A stretch of DNA of 19,182 nt, from assembly GCA_910584145.1 (NCBI GenBank), contig CAJTXX010000044.1, forward strand, positions 1 to 19,182, in the 5' to 3' direction. The position numbers and the translations under genes are program-made. The stretch comes from an uncultured Eggerthellaceae bacterium. GTDB taxonomy: Bacteria > Actinomycetota > Coriobacteriia > Coriobacteriales > Eggerthellaceae. The notes beneath the pieces are model-generated. The model worked only from the letters and a program-made list of their open reading frames with translations, was not told where the DNA came from and ran no database searches. Positions 1-8,336 of the stretch are shown piece after piece (position 1 is the stretch's first letter; each line of letters starts with the position of its first letter).

Positions 1-122
1 GAGCATGGATCATCCCTGAGCAGCTATGGTGTACGGCTGGCTTTGCGAATCAACCAGCGCCGCAGATGCTCATTCGCTGCGCGGAAACCCGCGTGTTGCG
101 GGCGCTTCATGGCTTTTTCGGA

Positions 123-286
123 CGATCTTGGGAGTTTTTGACCCTGATGTGAGCGAGATGGGCTCGTGGCTCGAAGAGCATTTCGAGAAACCCCTGGTCA
201 AGAGGTTTTGCTGAATCCACCCCTTACCAAAAGGGACCCCAAAAGCCCTGTTTCGTTCACATCAGGGTGAAAAATTCCCAAGATCG
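123..286. repeat. Inverted pair of a 32-bp repeat (123-154 / 255-286)
   Basis: Positions 123-154 and the reverse complement of 255-286 agree at 29 of 32 bases, with about 100 bp between them. Both start CGATCTTGGGA and contain ACCCTGATGTGA. Read in the same frame, both copies encode a similar peptide: ILGVFDPDVSE in the plus copy and ILGIFHPDVNE in the minus copy. Two of the three base changes give conservative substitutions, which suggests remnants of a short dispersed coding element rather than a simple hairpin. Neither copy lies in a gene I can support. Confidence 0.7.
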
Positions 287-433
287 CCGAGAAGATGCTT
301 CATCGAGGATGTCCGGAGTGTCTTGAGCGCCCCGATGCGGATATGCAGCTGATGGCCAGAGGTTCCTTCCCGCCCACCAGCCCATCGCAGCATCCCTAGC
401 CCATTAGCTCCGTCCCTTTGGCACCCTCTGAAC

Positions 434-461
434 GCAAGATGTTTCACGTGAAACATCTTGC
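434..461. other. parS: parS site 1 (isolated), 28-bp perfect palindrome
   Basis: The exact core TGTTTCACGTGAAACA lies at 440-455 and is flanked by 6-bp mirrored arms (GCAAGA / TCTTGC). It sits 107 bp upstream of the cyclophilin start and about 13.5 kb from the main parS cluster. The core is the classical chromosomal parS sequence bound by ParB/Spo0J. No T-run follows on either strand, so it does not look like a terminator. Confidence 0.9.
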
Positions 462-567
462 AGGGGACAGCCGCGCATTCTGCGTATTGGGTGGGATGGG
501 GCATCCGGGTAGGGCTTGCTGGTAGAATCTGCTGATGCAATGGTTTATATGCGATAGGAGATGTTCC

Positions 568-1299
568 ATGAAGGTTTCTCAGAAGGTTCTCGCGGGGGCG
601 GTGGCGGCTTCGCTGTGCTTGGGGCTTGTGGCGCTGAGCGGGTGCTCGGGCGGTAGCGGCAGCTCGAGCTCGGCGGCTTCGAGCGCTTCCAGCAACGCAT
701 CCAGCACGGCATCGCAGGCGGCTGCGGCGGGCACGCGCCAGTTCTCCGACGACGAGCTGCTCAGCGGCAAGCACAACGTGGTCATGCAGGTTGAGGGCTA
801 CGATCCCATCACCATCGAGCTCGATGCCGATGCAGCACCGCAGACCGTGACCAACTTCGTCGACCTGGTGAAGAGCGGCTACTACGACGGCAAGACGTTC
901 TACCGCATCGTGGAGGACTTCTGCCTCCAGGGTGGCACGCTGGGCAACAACGCCTCCGGCAACGACAGCTCGCTGGAGAACATCCAAGGCGAGTTCAGCA
1001 GCAACGGCATAGACAACGCGCTGGCCGACGAGTTCGGCCGCGGCACCGTGGCCATGGCGCGCACCAACATGCCGAACAGCGCCACCAGCACCTTCTTCGT
1101 CACGCTGGGCGACAACGCGCAGGTGGGCCCCAGCCTTGACGGCAAGTACGCGGCGTTCGGCACTATCAGCGAGGCCGACATGGCGATCATCGACGCCATC
1201 GTGGCTGACTTCGCCGCCAACGTGGACGAGCCGCAGATGGGCGCCATCAGCGACGAGGCCAAGCAGCCTGTCATTACGTCCATAACCTTGGTCGACTAG
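568..1299 (+). CDS. Lipoprotein peptidyl-prolyl cis-trans isomerase, cyclophilin type
   Basis: A 243-residue exported protein predicted to catalyse cis-trans isomerisation of Xaa-Pro bonds during folding of proteins outside the membrane. The start at 568 is chosen over the in-frame ATG at 535 because TAGGAG (555-560) sits 7 bases upstream and the product then begins with a lipoprotein signal: MKVSQKVL, a hydrophobic stretch, and lipobox LSGC with Cys at about residue 23. A Ser/Ala-rich tether of roughly 35 residues follows. The cyclophilin domain carries TVTNFVDLVKSGYYDGKTFYR, the variant catalytic stretch FYRIVEDFCLQGG, MARTNMPNSATSTFFV (family: MAN..pNT..SQFF) and SLDGKYAAFG. It is transcribed alone and followed by an intrinsic terminator. 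Class is confident; substrates are unknown. Confidence 0.92.
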   Translation: MKVSQKVLAGAVAASLCLGLVALSGCSGGSGSSSSAASSASSNASSTASQAAAAGTRQFSDDELLSGKHNVVMQVEGYDPITIELDADAAPQTVTNFVDLVKSGYYDGKTFYRIVEDFCLQGGTLGNNASGNDSSLENIQGEFSSNGIDNALADEFGRGTVAMARTNMPNSATSTFFVTLGDNAQVGPSLDGKYAAFGTISEADMAIIDAIVADFAANVDEPQMGAISDEAKQPVITSITLVD

Positions 1300-1336
1300 C
1301 TTTTTCGCCAGCATTCCGCACGACAGCAACCCGGAG

Positions 1337-1367
1337 CAGGCCGCCGCATCACGCGCGGCCTGTTTTC
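1337..1367 (+). terminator. Intrinsic terminator of the cyclophilin gene
   Basis: An 8-bp GC stem, CAGGCCGC (1337-1344) with GCGGCCTG (1355-1362), with a 10-base loop and TTTTC directly after (1363-1367). It begins 38 bp after the cyclophilin stop codon on the same strand. Confidence 0.85.
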
Positions 1368-1384
1368 TTGCAGGGCCTTCCCGC

Positions 1385-1519
1385 TCAAGTAGAAAACGCG
1401 CGATGTGCGACAAAAACAGCGCAGATACAGGGTCCGCAGCCGCATTCGCGACCTAATCCGAGCGAATATGTCGCACATCGCGCGTTTTCTACTTGAATTT
1501 GTCGCACATCGCGCGTTTT
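1385..1519. repeat. Three copies of a CACATCGCGCG repeat, two in a perfect 28-bp inverted pair
   Basis: Positions 1385-1412 are the exact reverse complement of 1469-1496 (28 of 28), around a 56-bp middle. A third, partial copy at 1500-1519 repeats the first 20 bases of 1469-1496 in direct orientation, 31 bp further on. The shared unit is TGTCGCACATCGCGCGTTTT, extended by CTACTTGA in the inverted pair. The layout resembles REP/BIME-type extragenic elements. It fills the gene-free stretch 1368-1617 between the cyclophilin terminator and the tRNA terminator; I see nothing else there. Confidence 0.8.
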
Positions 1520-1617
1520 TTGCTAGCGGGCGAGCATCCCTGCACCGCACCCTACAAGCCGCAAACCGCACACGAGCACGAGCGGCACATGAACCCCTGG
1601 AACTCGCACAAACCGGC

Positions 1618-1656
1618 AAGAAAAGAACAGGCCGGCACGTGAACGGTGCCGGCCTG
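1618..1656 (-). terminator. Intrinsic terminator of tRNA-Thr
   Basis: A perfect 11-bp stem, CAGGCCGGCAC (1628-1638) with GTGCCGGCCTG (1646-1656), with a 7-base loop. On the minus strand it is followed by the T-rich run TTCTTTTCTTG (complement of 1617-1627). It starts 9 bases beyond the CCA end of the tRNA. Confidence 0.88.
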
Positions 1657-1665
1657 CATGCATTC

Positions 1666-1741
1666 TGGAGCCAACGAGCGGACTCGAACCGCTGACCTAC
1701 GCATTACGAGTGCGTTGCTCTACCAACTGAGCCACGTTGGC
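1666..1741 (-). tRNA. tRNA-Thr (anticodon CGT)
   Basis: A 76-nt cloverleaf on the minus strand. The acceptor stem is GCCAACG/CGTTGGC, the D arm contains GGCTCAGTTGGTAGAGC, the anticodon stem is ACGCA/TGCGT around loop CTCGTAA (anticodon CGT, reading ACG), and the T arm contains GGTTCGAGTCC. The 3' CCA is encoded. It is a single transcription unit: an extended -10 box lies upstream (1764-1772) and a strong terminator downstream (1618-1656). Confidence 0.97.
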
Positions 1742-1763
1742 CTTTTGCCATAAGGCATGGTGA

Positions 1764-1772
1764 AGTATACCA
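1764..1772 (-). promoter_or_regulatory. Extended -10 promoter of tRNA-Thr
   Basis: On the minus strand, TGG-TATACT (TGn plus a -10 hexamer, 1772 down to 1764) would start transcription near 1757, about 16 bases before the mature tRNA. I find no good -35 hexamer at 16-18 bp, which fits the extended -10 class. Confidence 0.5.
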
Positions 1773-1813
1773 AAACCTATATACTTTTCCTATCATCTGC
1801 GAGAAGGAGCATC

Positions 1814-3676
1814 ATGGCCGAGCCATCATCGGACGAAACGCGGCACCAGATAACGCAGTCGACGCTGCTCTCTCGCGTAACCGCGGTCATCGTCAGCGTG
1901 CTCCTCGTGGTGTTCTTCCTCACCACGGTGGGCAACACCGCCACCATCCTCAGCACCGTGGAAATGGTGAAGAACGACCCGTACCCGGCATCGGTTGCGG
2001 CGGGACACCTTGAGACGCGGCTCGTGCAGCTGCGCACGATGGCGGTGCGCTCGGTGTACATAACCACCCCCGACGCCATAGAGAACATGCTCCAGATATA
2101 CCACGACGCCGACCCCGACATAACCGAGTGCATCAGCGTCATAGAGCACTGCGATTCGGTGCGCGCCGACCAGGTGAAGGTGCTGAAAGACGGTTACGAA
2201 GAGCTGAAAACGCACCAGCAAACGCTCGTGGAGCTCTGCCGCGACCCTGCCGTCGGCGCCGCGGAAGTGCACGAATTCGTGAACGAGAACCTCGTGCCGG
2301 TGGTGACGACGCTGCTCAACACCGACCTGAGCATCCTCGACGAGTCGACGCGCGCGGTGGAGAACGTCTACCAAGCTGTGAACGACGCTTGCCGCCGGAC
2401 CATCTTCATATCGTGCACGCTGATCGTGGCGGTGGTCGTCTCGCTGTTCGTGTACACAGCCATCTTGCACCGCAAGACGAAGCGCGAGGAGCGCCTGACC
2501 GCCGAGCTCCAAAGAACGCTCGAAGTGGCGCAGAGCGCAAGCCGCGCGAAATCGACCTTCCTGTCGAGCATGTCGCACGACATACGAACGCCCATGAACG
2601 CCATCGTGGGGCTGACCACCATCGCCGAGAACAACATCGGCGATACCGAGCGCGTGCAGAGCTGCCTTGAGCGCATCGACACATCGTCACGGCACCTGCT
2701 CAGCCTGATAAACGACATCTTGGATATGAACGAGATAGAGAGCGGGAAGATATCGCTGAACGCCGAGCCGTTCTCCATCTCCGGCCTGATGGACGACTTG
2801 GTGGCCATCGTGCAGCCGCAAGCGCGCGGCAGGGGCCTCGACCTCGACGTGAGCGTGGGGCCGCTGGCACACGATATGGTGATAGGCGACACGCTGCGCC
2901 TGCATCAGGTGGTGCTGAACCTCGCCAGCAATGCGGTGAAATATTCGAAGCCTGACGGCTGGGTGCGCATATCGGTTCAGGAATCGCCCACGGCGAGCCC
3001 CGAGGTGAACAGCTACCTGATAACCGTTGAAGACAACGGCATCGGCATGGACCAAGACTTCCTCGAATGCATCTTCGAGCCGTTCGAACGCGAGAGGAAA
3101 GAGACGTCGTCGTTCACCGAGGGCGCGGGGCTGGGCATGTCCATAACGAAGAACCTCGTCGACCTGATGGGCGGCACTATCAGCGTGGAGAGCCAGCGCG
3201 GTGTGGGGTCGCGGTTCACCGTGGCTGTGCCGCTGCGCGTAACCGCCGCGACGGGGCCTTGCGAACCCGAGAGCGCGGCCGACCAAGGCAACCTGCACGG
3301 CCGCGTGCTGCTGGTAGAGGACGATGCGCTGAACCGCGAGATAGCCATAGAGCTGATACAATCGTTCGGCGTCGAGGTGGAAACGGCGTGCGATGGCGTC
3401 GAAGCGCTCGACGAGTTGAGGGCCGCCGAGCCCGGCCGCTACGGGATGATCTTCATGGATTGCCAGATGCCGCGCATGGGCGGCTTGGAAGCCACCGAGA
3501 AGATACGCGAGATGGAGCAGGAGATGGGGCACGTGCACACGCCCATCGTCGCCATGACGGCGAACGCCTTCAACGAGGACCGCAAGAAGGCGCTGCGAGC
3601 CGGCATGGACAGCTTCATGTCGAAACCCATCAGCATGACCGAGCTCGGCAAGCAGCTCAGGCGCTATCTCGGCTGA
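1814..3676 (+). CDS. Hybrid sensor histidine kinase with receiver domain
   Basis: A 620-residue membrane kinase that senses a signal outside the cell and passes phosphate to an attached receiver. Start 1814 has AGAAGGAG (1802-1809) 4 bases upstream. Transmembrane helices lie at about residues 22-43 and 196-217, enclosing a mostly helical extracytoplasmic sensor of about 150 residues. HisKA: SMSHDIRTPMN with phospho-acceptor His255. ATPase: N box HQVVLNLASNAVKYS (Asn373), G1 VEDNGIGM (Asp407), FEPFER, and G2 GAGLGMSITKNLV. C-terminal receiver: acidic Glu502/Asp503/Asp504, phospho-acceptor Asp549 in MIFMDCQMP, and Lys604 in MSKP. No HPt domain or response regulator lies nearby, so a phosphorelay partner must be elsewhere. 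A possible -10 box (TATACT, 1780-1785) precedes it. The signal is unknown. Confidence 0.93.
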   Translation: MAEPSSDETRHQITQSTLLSRVTAVIVSVLLVVFFLTTVGNTATILSTVEMVKNDPYPASVAAGHLETRLVQLRTMAVRSVYITTPDAIENMLQIYHDADPDITECISVIEHCDSVRADQVKVLKDGYEELKTHQQTLVELCRDPAVGAAEVHEFVNENLVPVVTTLLNTDLSILDESTRAVENVYQAVNDACRRTIFISCTLIVAVVVSLFVYTAILHRKTKREERLTAELQRTLEVAQSASRAKSTFLSSMSHDIRTPMNAIVGLTTIAENNIGDTERVQSCLERIDTSSRHLLSLINDILDMNEIESGKISLNAEPFSISGLMDDLVAIVQPQARGRGLDLDVSVGPLAHDMVIGDTLRLHQVVLNLASNAVKYSKPDGWVRISVQESPTASPEVNSYLITVEDNGIGMDQDFLECIFEPFERERKETSSFTEGAGLGMSITKNLVDLMGGTISVESQRGVGSRFTVAVPLRVTAATGPCEPESAADQGNLHGRVLLVEDDALNREIAIELIQSFGVEVETACDGVEALDELRAAEPGRYGMIFMDCQMPRMGGLEATEKIREMEQEMGHVHTPIVAMTANAFNEDRKKALRAGMDSFMSKPISMTELGKQLRRYLG

Positions 3677-3852
3677 GGACGGAACAGAGCGCGCGACGCT
3701 GCGGGCGCGCCGGTACAGCGAAGGAGCGCACCTGCGCACGAGGGGCTGAGCCCGCTGCTCGGCCGCTAGATTGCAATCGCCAAGCCGCCGCGAGCGACCG
3801 CGCATAACCGGCGCAGCATCGCTGCGAGCGAGCGCGATGGTGCGGTGCATCC

Positions 3853-6795
3853 CTAGATGGCGCGAATGAGCTCCATCACGAAATCGGCGTTGTCCTGCAT
3901 GATGTCTTCCGAGATGTTGTCCATCACATCGTCGGCTTGGCCCATGTAGGCGGGCTTGCCTCCGGCGAGGCCAGCCAGGTGCAGCGTCTGATATCCTTGC
4001 CGTGCCGCCACCGAAGCCGCCGAGTTGCGCCAGAGCATCGTGCCCTTGCCTACGCTGAGACCGAGCGATACCGACGCCTTGCGCACATAGCGCTTCATGC
4101 GCGACGACATCTTCACCGGGCGGAACATGCCCTCTTGCTCGATGAGCGACAGCTCGCCGGCGCCCAGGCCGTCCAGGTCGATGACCATAGCGCCCTTGAG
4201 CTCAGCCCCATGATCGGCGATCAGCGCCTTCATACCGGCATTGTCAGCCAGGTCAGCGCCGAGCGCCACGAACCATATCTCCATGTTGATGGGCCCGCTG
4301 TGGAATTCCTGCACCGCCTCGCGCTCTTCCGCCAAACCATGCAGCGGGATATCAGCGAACGGATGCAGGTTGCGGTGCGCACCGCCCGCGCCCTGGCCCG
4401 ATTCGTCCATCGAAGTGCCAGCGAAGCGGGTACGCGGGACATCCTCGCTCTCGGCGTCGCGGTTGCGCGAACGGCGCTCGCCGCCCTCGGAGCTGCCGGG
4501 CTTCACACGCGACAACGCAGCCCCCAGGCGCTCCTTCGAGAACGCGCCGCCATTCCAATCGTCGTCCTCGCCCCAGTCGTCGTCGAAATCGGCGCTCTGG
4601 TTCTGGAAGCTCTCCCAACCGCCGCGCTTCTTCCCCACGCGCCGCGCGTCGAAATCCTTTTCAAGGCCGAACGCCTCGGAGAATGACGGTTCCTCTTCCT
4701 TCTTGCGGCGACGGAACTTGTCGAGCACGCGCGACTTACGCGACGAAGGCATGTTCACATACCCAGCGGCACCCGCCATCGCGCCGGCCTCGGTGAAGCC
4801 GTCGTCGTAGTCGGAATCGTCGGCGTCGTCGATGTACACGTCATCGGGGTCGACGTCGGCCAGCAGCTCGTCGCCCACCGGGTCGAACGCGCCTGTTGCG
4901 CCGCCCACCGTGAACGAGCCCGCCTGGCTCACGCTGATGGATTCATCTTCTTCGACGGCTGCGCGCGAAGCCGATCGGCGCGGGGCCGGGCTCGAATCGA
5001 GCGAGGGGATGGATGCGGAAAGAGCCGCCTGCCGTTCGTGGCGGCGCTCCACCTCGTTGAGCACCGGCTCGCTCTGCTCCTGATCGGCATCGTCGGCCTC
5101 GGCAAGCTGCTTCTCGCTCACCGCCTGGATGGCCCCCGTCAGGCTCGGCAGCGCGATAGAGCGGCGCGGACGATGCTCTTGCTTCGCGGCGGGAGCGGCG
5201 TCTTCCTTCGCTGCCTCTTCCGCCGGTGCGGGCGCCTTGGCCTGTGCAGCCGGCGCCGAATGCGACATGATGCGATCGGCCACATCGCCTGCCTGTTTCG
5301 TCTCGGTGGTGGCCGCTGTGTTCAGATCGTCGAGCGATGCGCTCGCGGTAGCGTAGTCGGGCGCCTCGGTCGTGGATGCCAGAAACCCGCCGATACCGGA
5401 AGGCGCATGCGTCTCTTGCTGCGGAACCGCCTCTCCCATGATGGAAGCGCGCATGGCTGCCAGGCGCTTCTCCACCTCGGACACTTGGCCCTTCTGCTCC
5501 TCGGCCAGGCGCGCAGCCTCGGCCTCGCGGGCGGCGTTCGCGGCGTCCATGGCCTCGGCGAAGCGCGAGCGCTGCACCGGCACAGAATCAGTTGCGGAAC
5601 GGTTGGCCTTCTCGCGGGCGCGCTTATACCAGTCGGGCACGTCGCTCTGCGGAGCGGCGGCTGCCGGCATCGGCGCGGATGCTGCAACAGCAGGGGCTGC
5701 GGTGGCAACGGCGGGCGCCTCGGGCACCATCTGCGTCATCGCGTCGGGGTGGACCGCGGCAGCGGCCTGTGCGGCGTCAGCCGCAACGGGTGCGGGCGTA
5801 GCAGCGGCAGGCTGCTCGACGGCACCTTCGGCACGCGCGGCGCGCGCGGCCTTCGCGGCTGCTATCTCGGCCGACAGGTCCATCGGCTCCATCGCGCTCG
5901 TGGCCGACGGCTCAGCGCCCGCACCGGCAACGGTCGGAGCAGACACCTCATCGATGGTGGGCACGGCGTATTCCACGTCGGCGCCTTCGGGGAGCAAGCC
6001 CTTCTCGCGGGCTGCCGCTTCACCGTGGATGGTCGCCTCTTCGCCACCATCCTGGTCATACAGGCCCAGGCCCACGCGCTTCGCCACGTCGAGCATCACC
6101 GCCACGCCGGCGGCATTGCAGTTCGCACCGTCGTTGAACGGCGCGGTCTGGTGCAAGATGAACGCCAGCACGGGCAGGGCCGCGCCCACAGCGCCGATGC
6201 CGGCCAGCACATTCACGAAGATGAGCACGCCGCCCTCGGCGTCGGCCAATATACGGATGAGCAGCGCCACCGGTATCAGCACCATGGCAACCAGCTCTAT
6301 CCAATGGATGATGTTCAGCGCGCCGAACAGCGGGCCAGAGAGCTCGCGGCTGACCTTGCCGGTGTCGTAGCGCGCAACGAGGACCACCTTGCGGCGGCGG
6401 GCCACCGGACCTTGGTCGCCGGTGTTCAGGGGTATGTACTTGCCGATGACGTTCTGGCTGACGCCGCGCTTCGACGTGCGCGCGAGCGGAGAGAGCCCGA
6501 GCGATTCCAAGACGAACAGCGCCGCGGTGATGAGGCAGATGATGAGCGCCGGTATGAGCACCAGCGGCAAGAACATAGAGAGGATGACGAGCACCAGCGA
6601 CACGATGCAGCAGATGATGCGTGGCAGCTCATAGTTGGGATTGCAGTTGAATTCCTCGGATTGCACCTTCAGCGAGGCTTCTTTTTGAAGCACTTCTTCT
6701 ATGACGAACGAGGCCTGCTGCTCCTCTTCGGTACCCGCGGGCCGCGGGCCTATCGTCTGCGCCAAACGGGCGGCATATTCTTGGACATCTGCCAT
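3853..6795 (-). CDS. Membrane protein with degenerate M28 peptidase-like fold and long acidic/Ala-rich insert
   Basis: A 980-residue protein. Residues 1-55 and 130-240 resemble the N-terminal half of M28 metallopeptidases, and 832-980 resemble the C-terminal half. Hydrophobic helices lie at about 58-100 (two) and 160-215 (two or three). Residues about 250-830 are low-complexity, rich in Ala, Glu, Asp and Pro, with a basic patch near KSRVLDKFRRRKKE. Most M28 zinc ligands look lost: AHxD is ARYD (Arg142), GADDNASG is GANCNAAG (Asn225), the EE pair is DL (848-849), and the distal His appears as Gln in GQADD (953). Asp875 in IDLDGLG remains. It is probably a non-catalytic relative. AAAGG lies 8 bases before the start. 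It has its own promoter but follows the 8303-6879 gene by only 83 bp. Confidence 0.75.
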   Translation of the reverse strand: MADVQEYAARLAQTIGPRPAGTEEEQQASFVIEEVLQKEASLKVQSEEFNCNPNYELPRIICCIVSLVLVILSMFLPLVLIPALIICLITAALFVLESLGLSPLARTSKRGVSQNVIGKYIPLNTGDQGPVARRRKVVLVARYDTGKVSRELSGPLFGALNIIHWIELVAMVLIPVALLIRILADAEGGVLIFVNVLAGIGAVGAALPVLAFILHQTAPFNDGANCNAAGVAVMLDVAKRVGLGLYDQDGGEEATIHGEAAAREKGLLPEGADVEYAVPTIDEVSAPTVAGAGAEPSATSAMEPMDLSAEIAAAKAARAARAEGAVEQPAAATPAPVAADAAQAAAAVHPDAMTQMVPEAPAVATAAPAVAASAPMPAAAAPQSDVPDWYKRAREKANRSATDSVPVQRSRFAEAMDAANAAREAEAARLAEEQKGQVSEVEKRLAAMRASIMGEAVPQQETHAPSGIGGFLASTTEAPDYATASASLDDLNTAATTETKQAGDVADRIMSHSAPAAQAKAPAPAEEAAKEDAAPAAKQEHRPRRSIALPSLTGAIQAVSEKQLAEADDADQEQSEPVLNEVERRHERQAALSASIPSLDSSPAPRRSASRAAVEEDESISVSQAGSFTVGGATGAFDPVGDELLADVDPDDVYIDDADDSDYDDGFTEAGAMAGAAGYVNMPSSRKSRVLDKFRRRKKEEEPSFSEAFGLEKDFDARRVGKKRGGWESFQNQSADFDDDWGEDDDWNGGAFSKERLGAALSRVKPGSSEGGERRSRNRDAESEDVPRTRFAGTSMDESGQGAGGAHRNLHPFADIPLHGLAEEREAVQEFHSGPINMEIWFVALGADLADNAGMKALIADHGAELKGAMVIDLDGLGAGELSLIEQEGMFRPVKMSSRMKRYVRKASVSLGLSVGKGTMLWRNSAASVAARQGYQTLHLAGLAGGKPAYMGQADDVMDNISEDIMQDNADFVMELIRAI

Positions 6796-6847
6796 CTAGT
6801 GCGCCTTTCATAGCGTCATGTCTCACAATTGGACACAATCGCTATGA

Positions 6848-6876
6848 AGTATACGCCATTAGCGGCCCGGGGCCAA
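6848..6876 (-). promoter_or_regulatory. Promoter of the M28-like membrane protein gene
   Basis: On the minus strand, TTGGCC (6876-6871), a 17-bp spacer and TATACT (6853-6848). A transcript starting near 6841 would have a leader of about 46 bases containing the AAAGG ribosome-binding site. The -35 box lies just past the upstream gene's stop codon, so the gene can be expressed apart from the dinG run. Confidence 0.65.
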
Positions 6877-6878
6877 AA

Positions 6879-8303
6879 TCAGGAGAGGTAGTCGCGCACG
6901 GCGGTAAGGGCTACCGAGGCGCGGGCGGCCTCGGCGCTCCATTGGTCGGAATACGGGGGGCGCGCTGCGTTGAAGGCGGCGGCTACGTCGGCCGAGGGGA
7001 CGAGCGTCTGGCCCGCTATGAGCTGGACGGCTTGCGCTTCGAGCTGGTTGTAGGTGTCGTTCGCCTGTTGCAGCGTGGCCTTGTCGCGGTCGATGTATGC
7101 CTGCATGGAGGTTATGGCGGCTTCCTGGGCGCGGATGCGCAGGTCGGTGTATTCGAGGTACAGGGCGATGGTGGCGTCAGGGGCGGCTGAGTCGTGCGGG
7201 GTGGGGTCGGTAGCGTTGCTGGTGTCGGCTTGCTGCGGGTCGGCGGTTGCGGCTTCGCCTGCGGAGGAGGCGTTCTCTGCGGTGGTGCCTGCGGGCGAAC
7301 CCTCGGTGGCGGGAGCGCCTGCCTCGGGGCGCTTCTCGGGCTGGTCGTCTGCTGCTGATTGCTCGGTGGGCTGCTCGCCTTCTGCGGTGGGCTCTTCTAC
7401 GGCGTCGTCTTCCGCGCCCTGTTCGGCTGCACTCTGCTCGTCTGCGCTCTCGGCGTTCGAGCCGTCCGAACCGCCGACCAGCTTCTGCACCTCTTCCTGC
7501 GCCGATAGCAGCGCGGTACGGGCCTCGCGCAGAGCGGCCAAGCATTCCTCCGACTTCGCCTTCGACTGGGCGGCCGTTTCCGCGTTCATATCCGCCATTA
7601 TGTCGGTAGCCTCGCGGGCCAGCCCGTCTGCGCGCAGGATATCCTCCATCGCCTGCTGCGCGTCGGCGTATGCTTGCTGCGCGGGCAGGGCGAATTCCAT
7701 GTCGGCGCGGCTCATGTCTATCAGGTTCAGCTGCGCGTTCACCGCCGAGATGCCCTGGTTCGCCGCCTCTTTGTCGGCCGGCAGTTGGAGCTGTTGCTGG
7801 AGGCTCTCTATCTGCCCTTTCAGCTCGCGCAGATGCTCGATGCGCCCCGGCAGTTGCCCGCTGTAGGCGTTGTAGGTCTTCTCCATGTCCGCTGCGGGAG
7901 TGGAACCCATCGTCTGCACGAGCGCTTGGCTGACCGCGTCGTTGAACCCGCGCAGCTGGTCGCATTCGTCGATCACCTGCTGAAGGGTCCATTTCATGTT
8001 CGCCACGTGGTCGAGCTGCCGCTGCACATTCACCACTACGAGCGAGGTCACCACCGCTACCACGCCCACTGCGGCGAGCACCATCGCTGCCACGATCAGC
8101 CTGCGCCCGCGGCGGCGGCGCGTGCGGCGCGCATGCAGCTCTTCTTGGGGGAGCTCCCATGCGGGGCGCAGCGGGGAGCCTTGGTCTTGGGCGGCGGCGT
8201 TGCTCTTCGCGTGGAGCACGCTGAACGATATCTCGTTCGAGGTGCCCTGCGTGCTCGGCCGTATGTGGCCGACGTCGCCCGGTTGCTTCTTCTTCCCCAG
8301 CAT
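6879..8303 (-). CDS. Single-pass membrane-anchored helical protein, function unknown
   Basis: A 474-residue protein that I do not recognise. Residues 1-68 form a charged cytoplasmic head ending in an Arg-rich stop (RRTRRRRGRR, 59-68). One transmembrane helix follows at 69-92. Residues about 94-265 are predicted helical and Gln/Glu/Ala-rich, consistent with coiled coil. About 270-375 is an acidic Ser/Ala/Glu/Pro linker, and 376-474 is a second helical segment. The topology suggests an extracytoplasmic stalk. The ribosome-binding site is weak (AGG 6 bases before the start). It begins 33 bp after the dinG stop codon, so co-transcription and perhaps coupling to dinG is likely. No enzyme motif is visible. 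Confidence 0.8.
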   Translation of the reverse strand: MLGKKKQPGDVGHIRPSTQGTSNEISFSVLHAKSNAAAQDQGSPLRPAWELPQEELHARRTRRRRGRRLIVAAMVLAAVGVVAVVTSLVVVNVQRQLDHVANMKWTLQQVIDECDQLRGFNDAVSQALVQTMGSTPAADMEKTYNAYSGQLPGRIEHLRELKGQIESLQQQLQLPADKEAANQGISAVNAQLNLIDMSRADMEFALPAQQAYADAQQAMEDILRADGLAREATDIMADMNAETAAQSKAKSEECLAALREARTALLSAQEEVQKLVGGSDGSNAESADEQSAAEQGAEDDAVEEPTAEGEQPTEQSAADDQPEKRPEAGAPATEGSPAGTTAENASSAGEAATADPQQADTSNATDPTPHDSAAPDATIALYLEYTDLRIRAQEAAITSMQAYIDRDKATLQQANDTYNQLEAQAVQLIAGQTLVPSADVAAAFNAARPPYSDQWSAEAARASVALTAVRDYLS

Positions 8304-8336
8304 GCTCTGCCTGCGCCTTCGCCCCAGCCGCCTGCG

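Larger units (their letters stand above)
1..567. other. Gene-free leader stretch with repeats and one parS
   Basis: I see no convincing gene here. The only open frame of any size on the plus strand (26-214) has no ribosome-binding site and overlaps a repeat. The stretch holds an imperfect inverted repeat (123-154 with 255-286), an isolated parS palindrome (434-461), and a TAGAAT hexamer at 523-528 that could be the -10 box of the cyclophilin gene starting at 568, although no good -35 box precedes it. Confidence 0.6.

Noticed and set aside
26..214. 62-codon frame at the left edge
   Set aside because: No ribosome-binding site, overlaps the 123-154 repeat, and no recognisable family; at best a remnant of a repeated element.
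262..1413. 383-codon minus-strand frame
   Set aside because: Antisense to the cyclophilin gene, runs through parS and repeats, and has a composition typical of a shadow frame in GC-rich DNA.
3677..3852. Terminator between the converging kinase and M28-like genes
   Set aside because: Short GC inverted repeats are present (for example 3689-3694 with 3705-3710), but none has a T-run.
5038..6813. 591-codon plus-strand frame opposite the M28-like gene
   Set aside because: Arg/Gly/His-rich shadow composition, no domain, and the minus strand has promoter, ribosome-binding site and domains.
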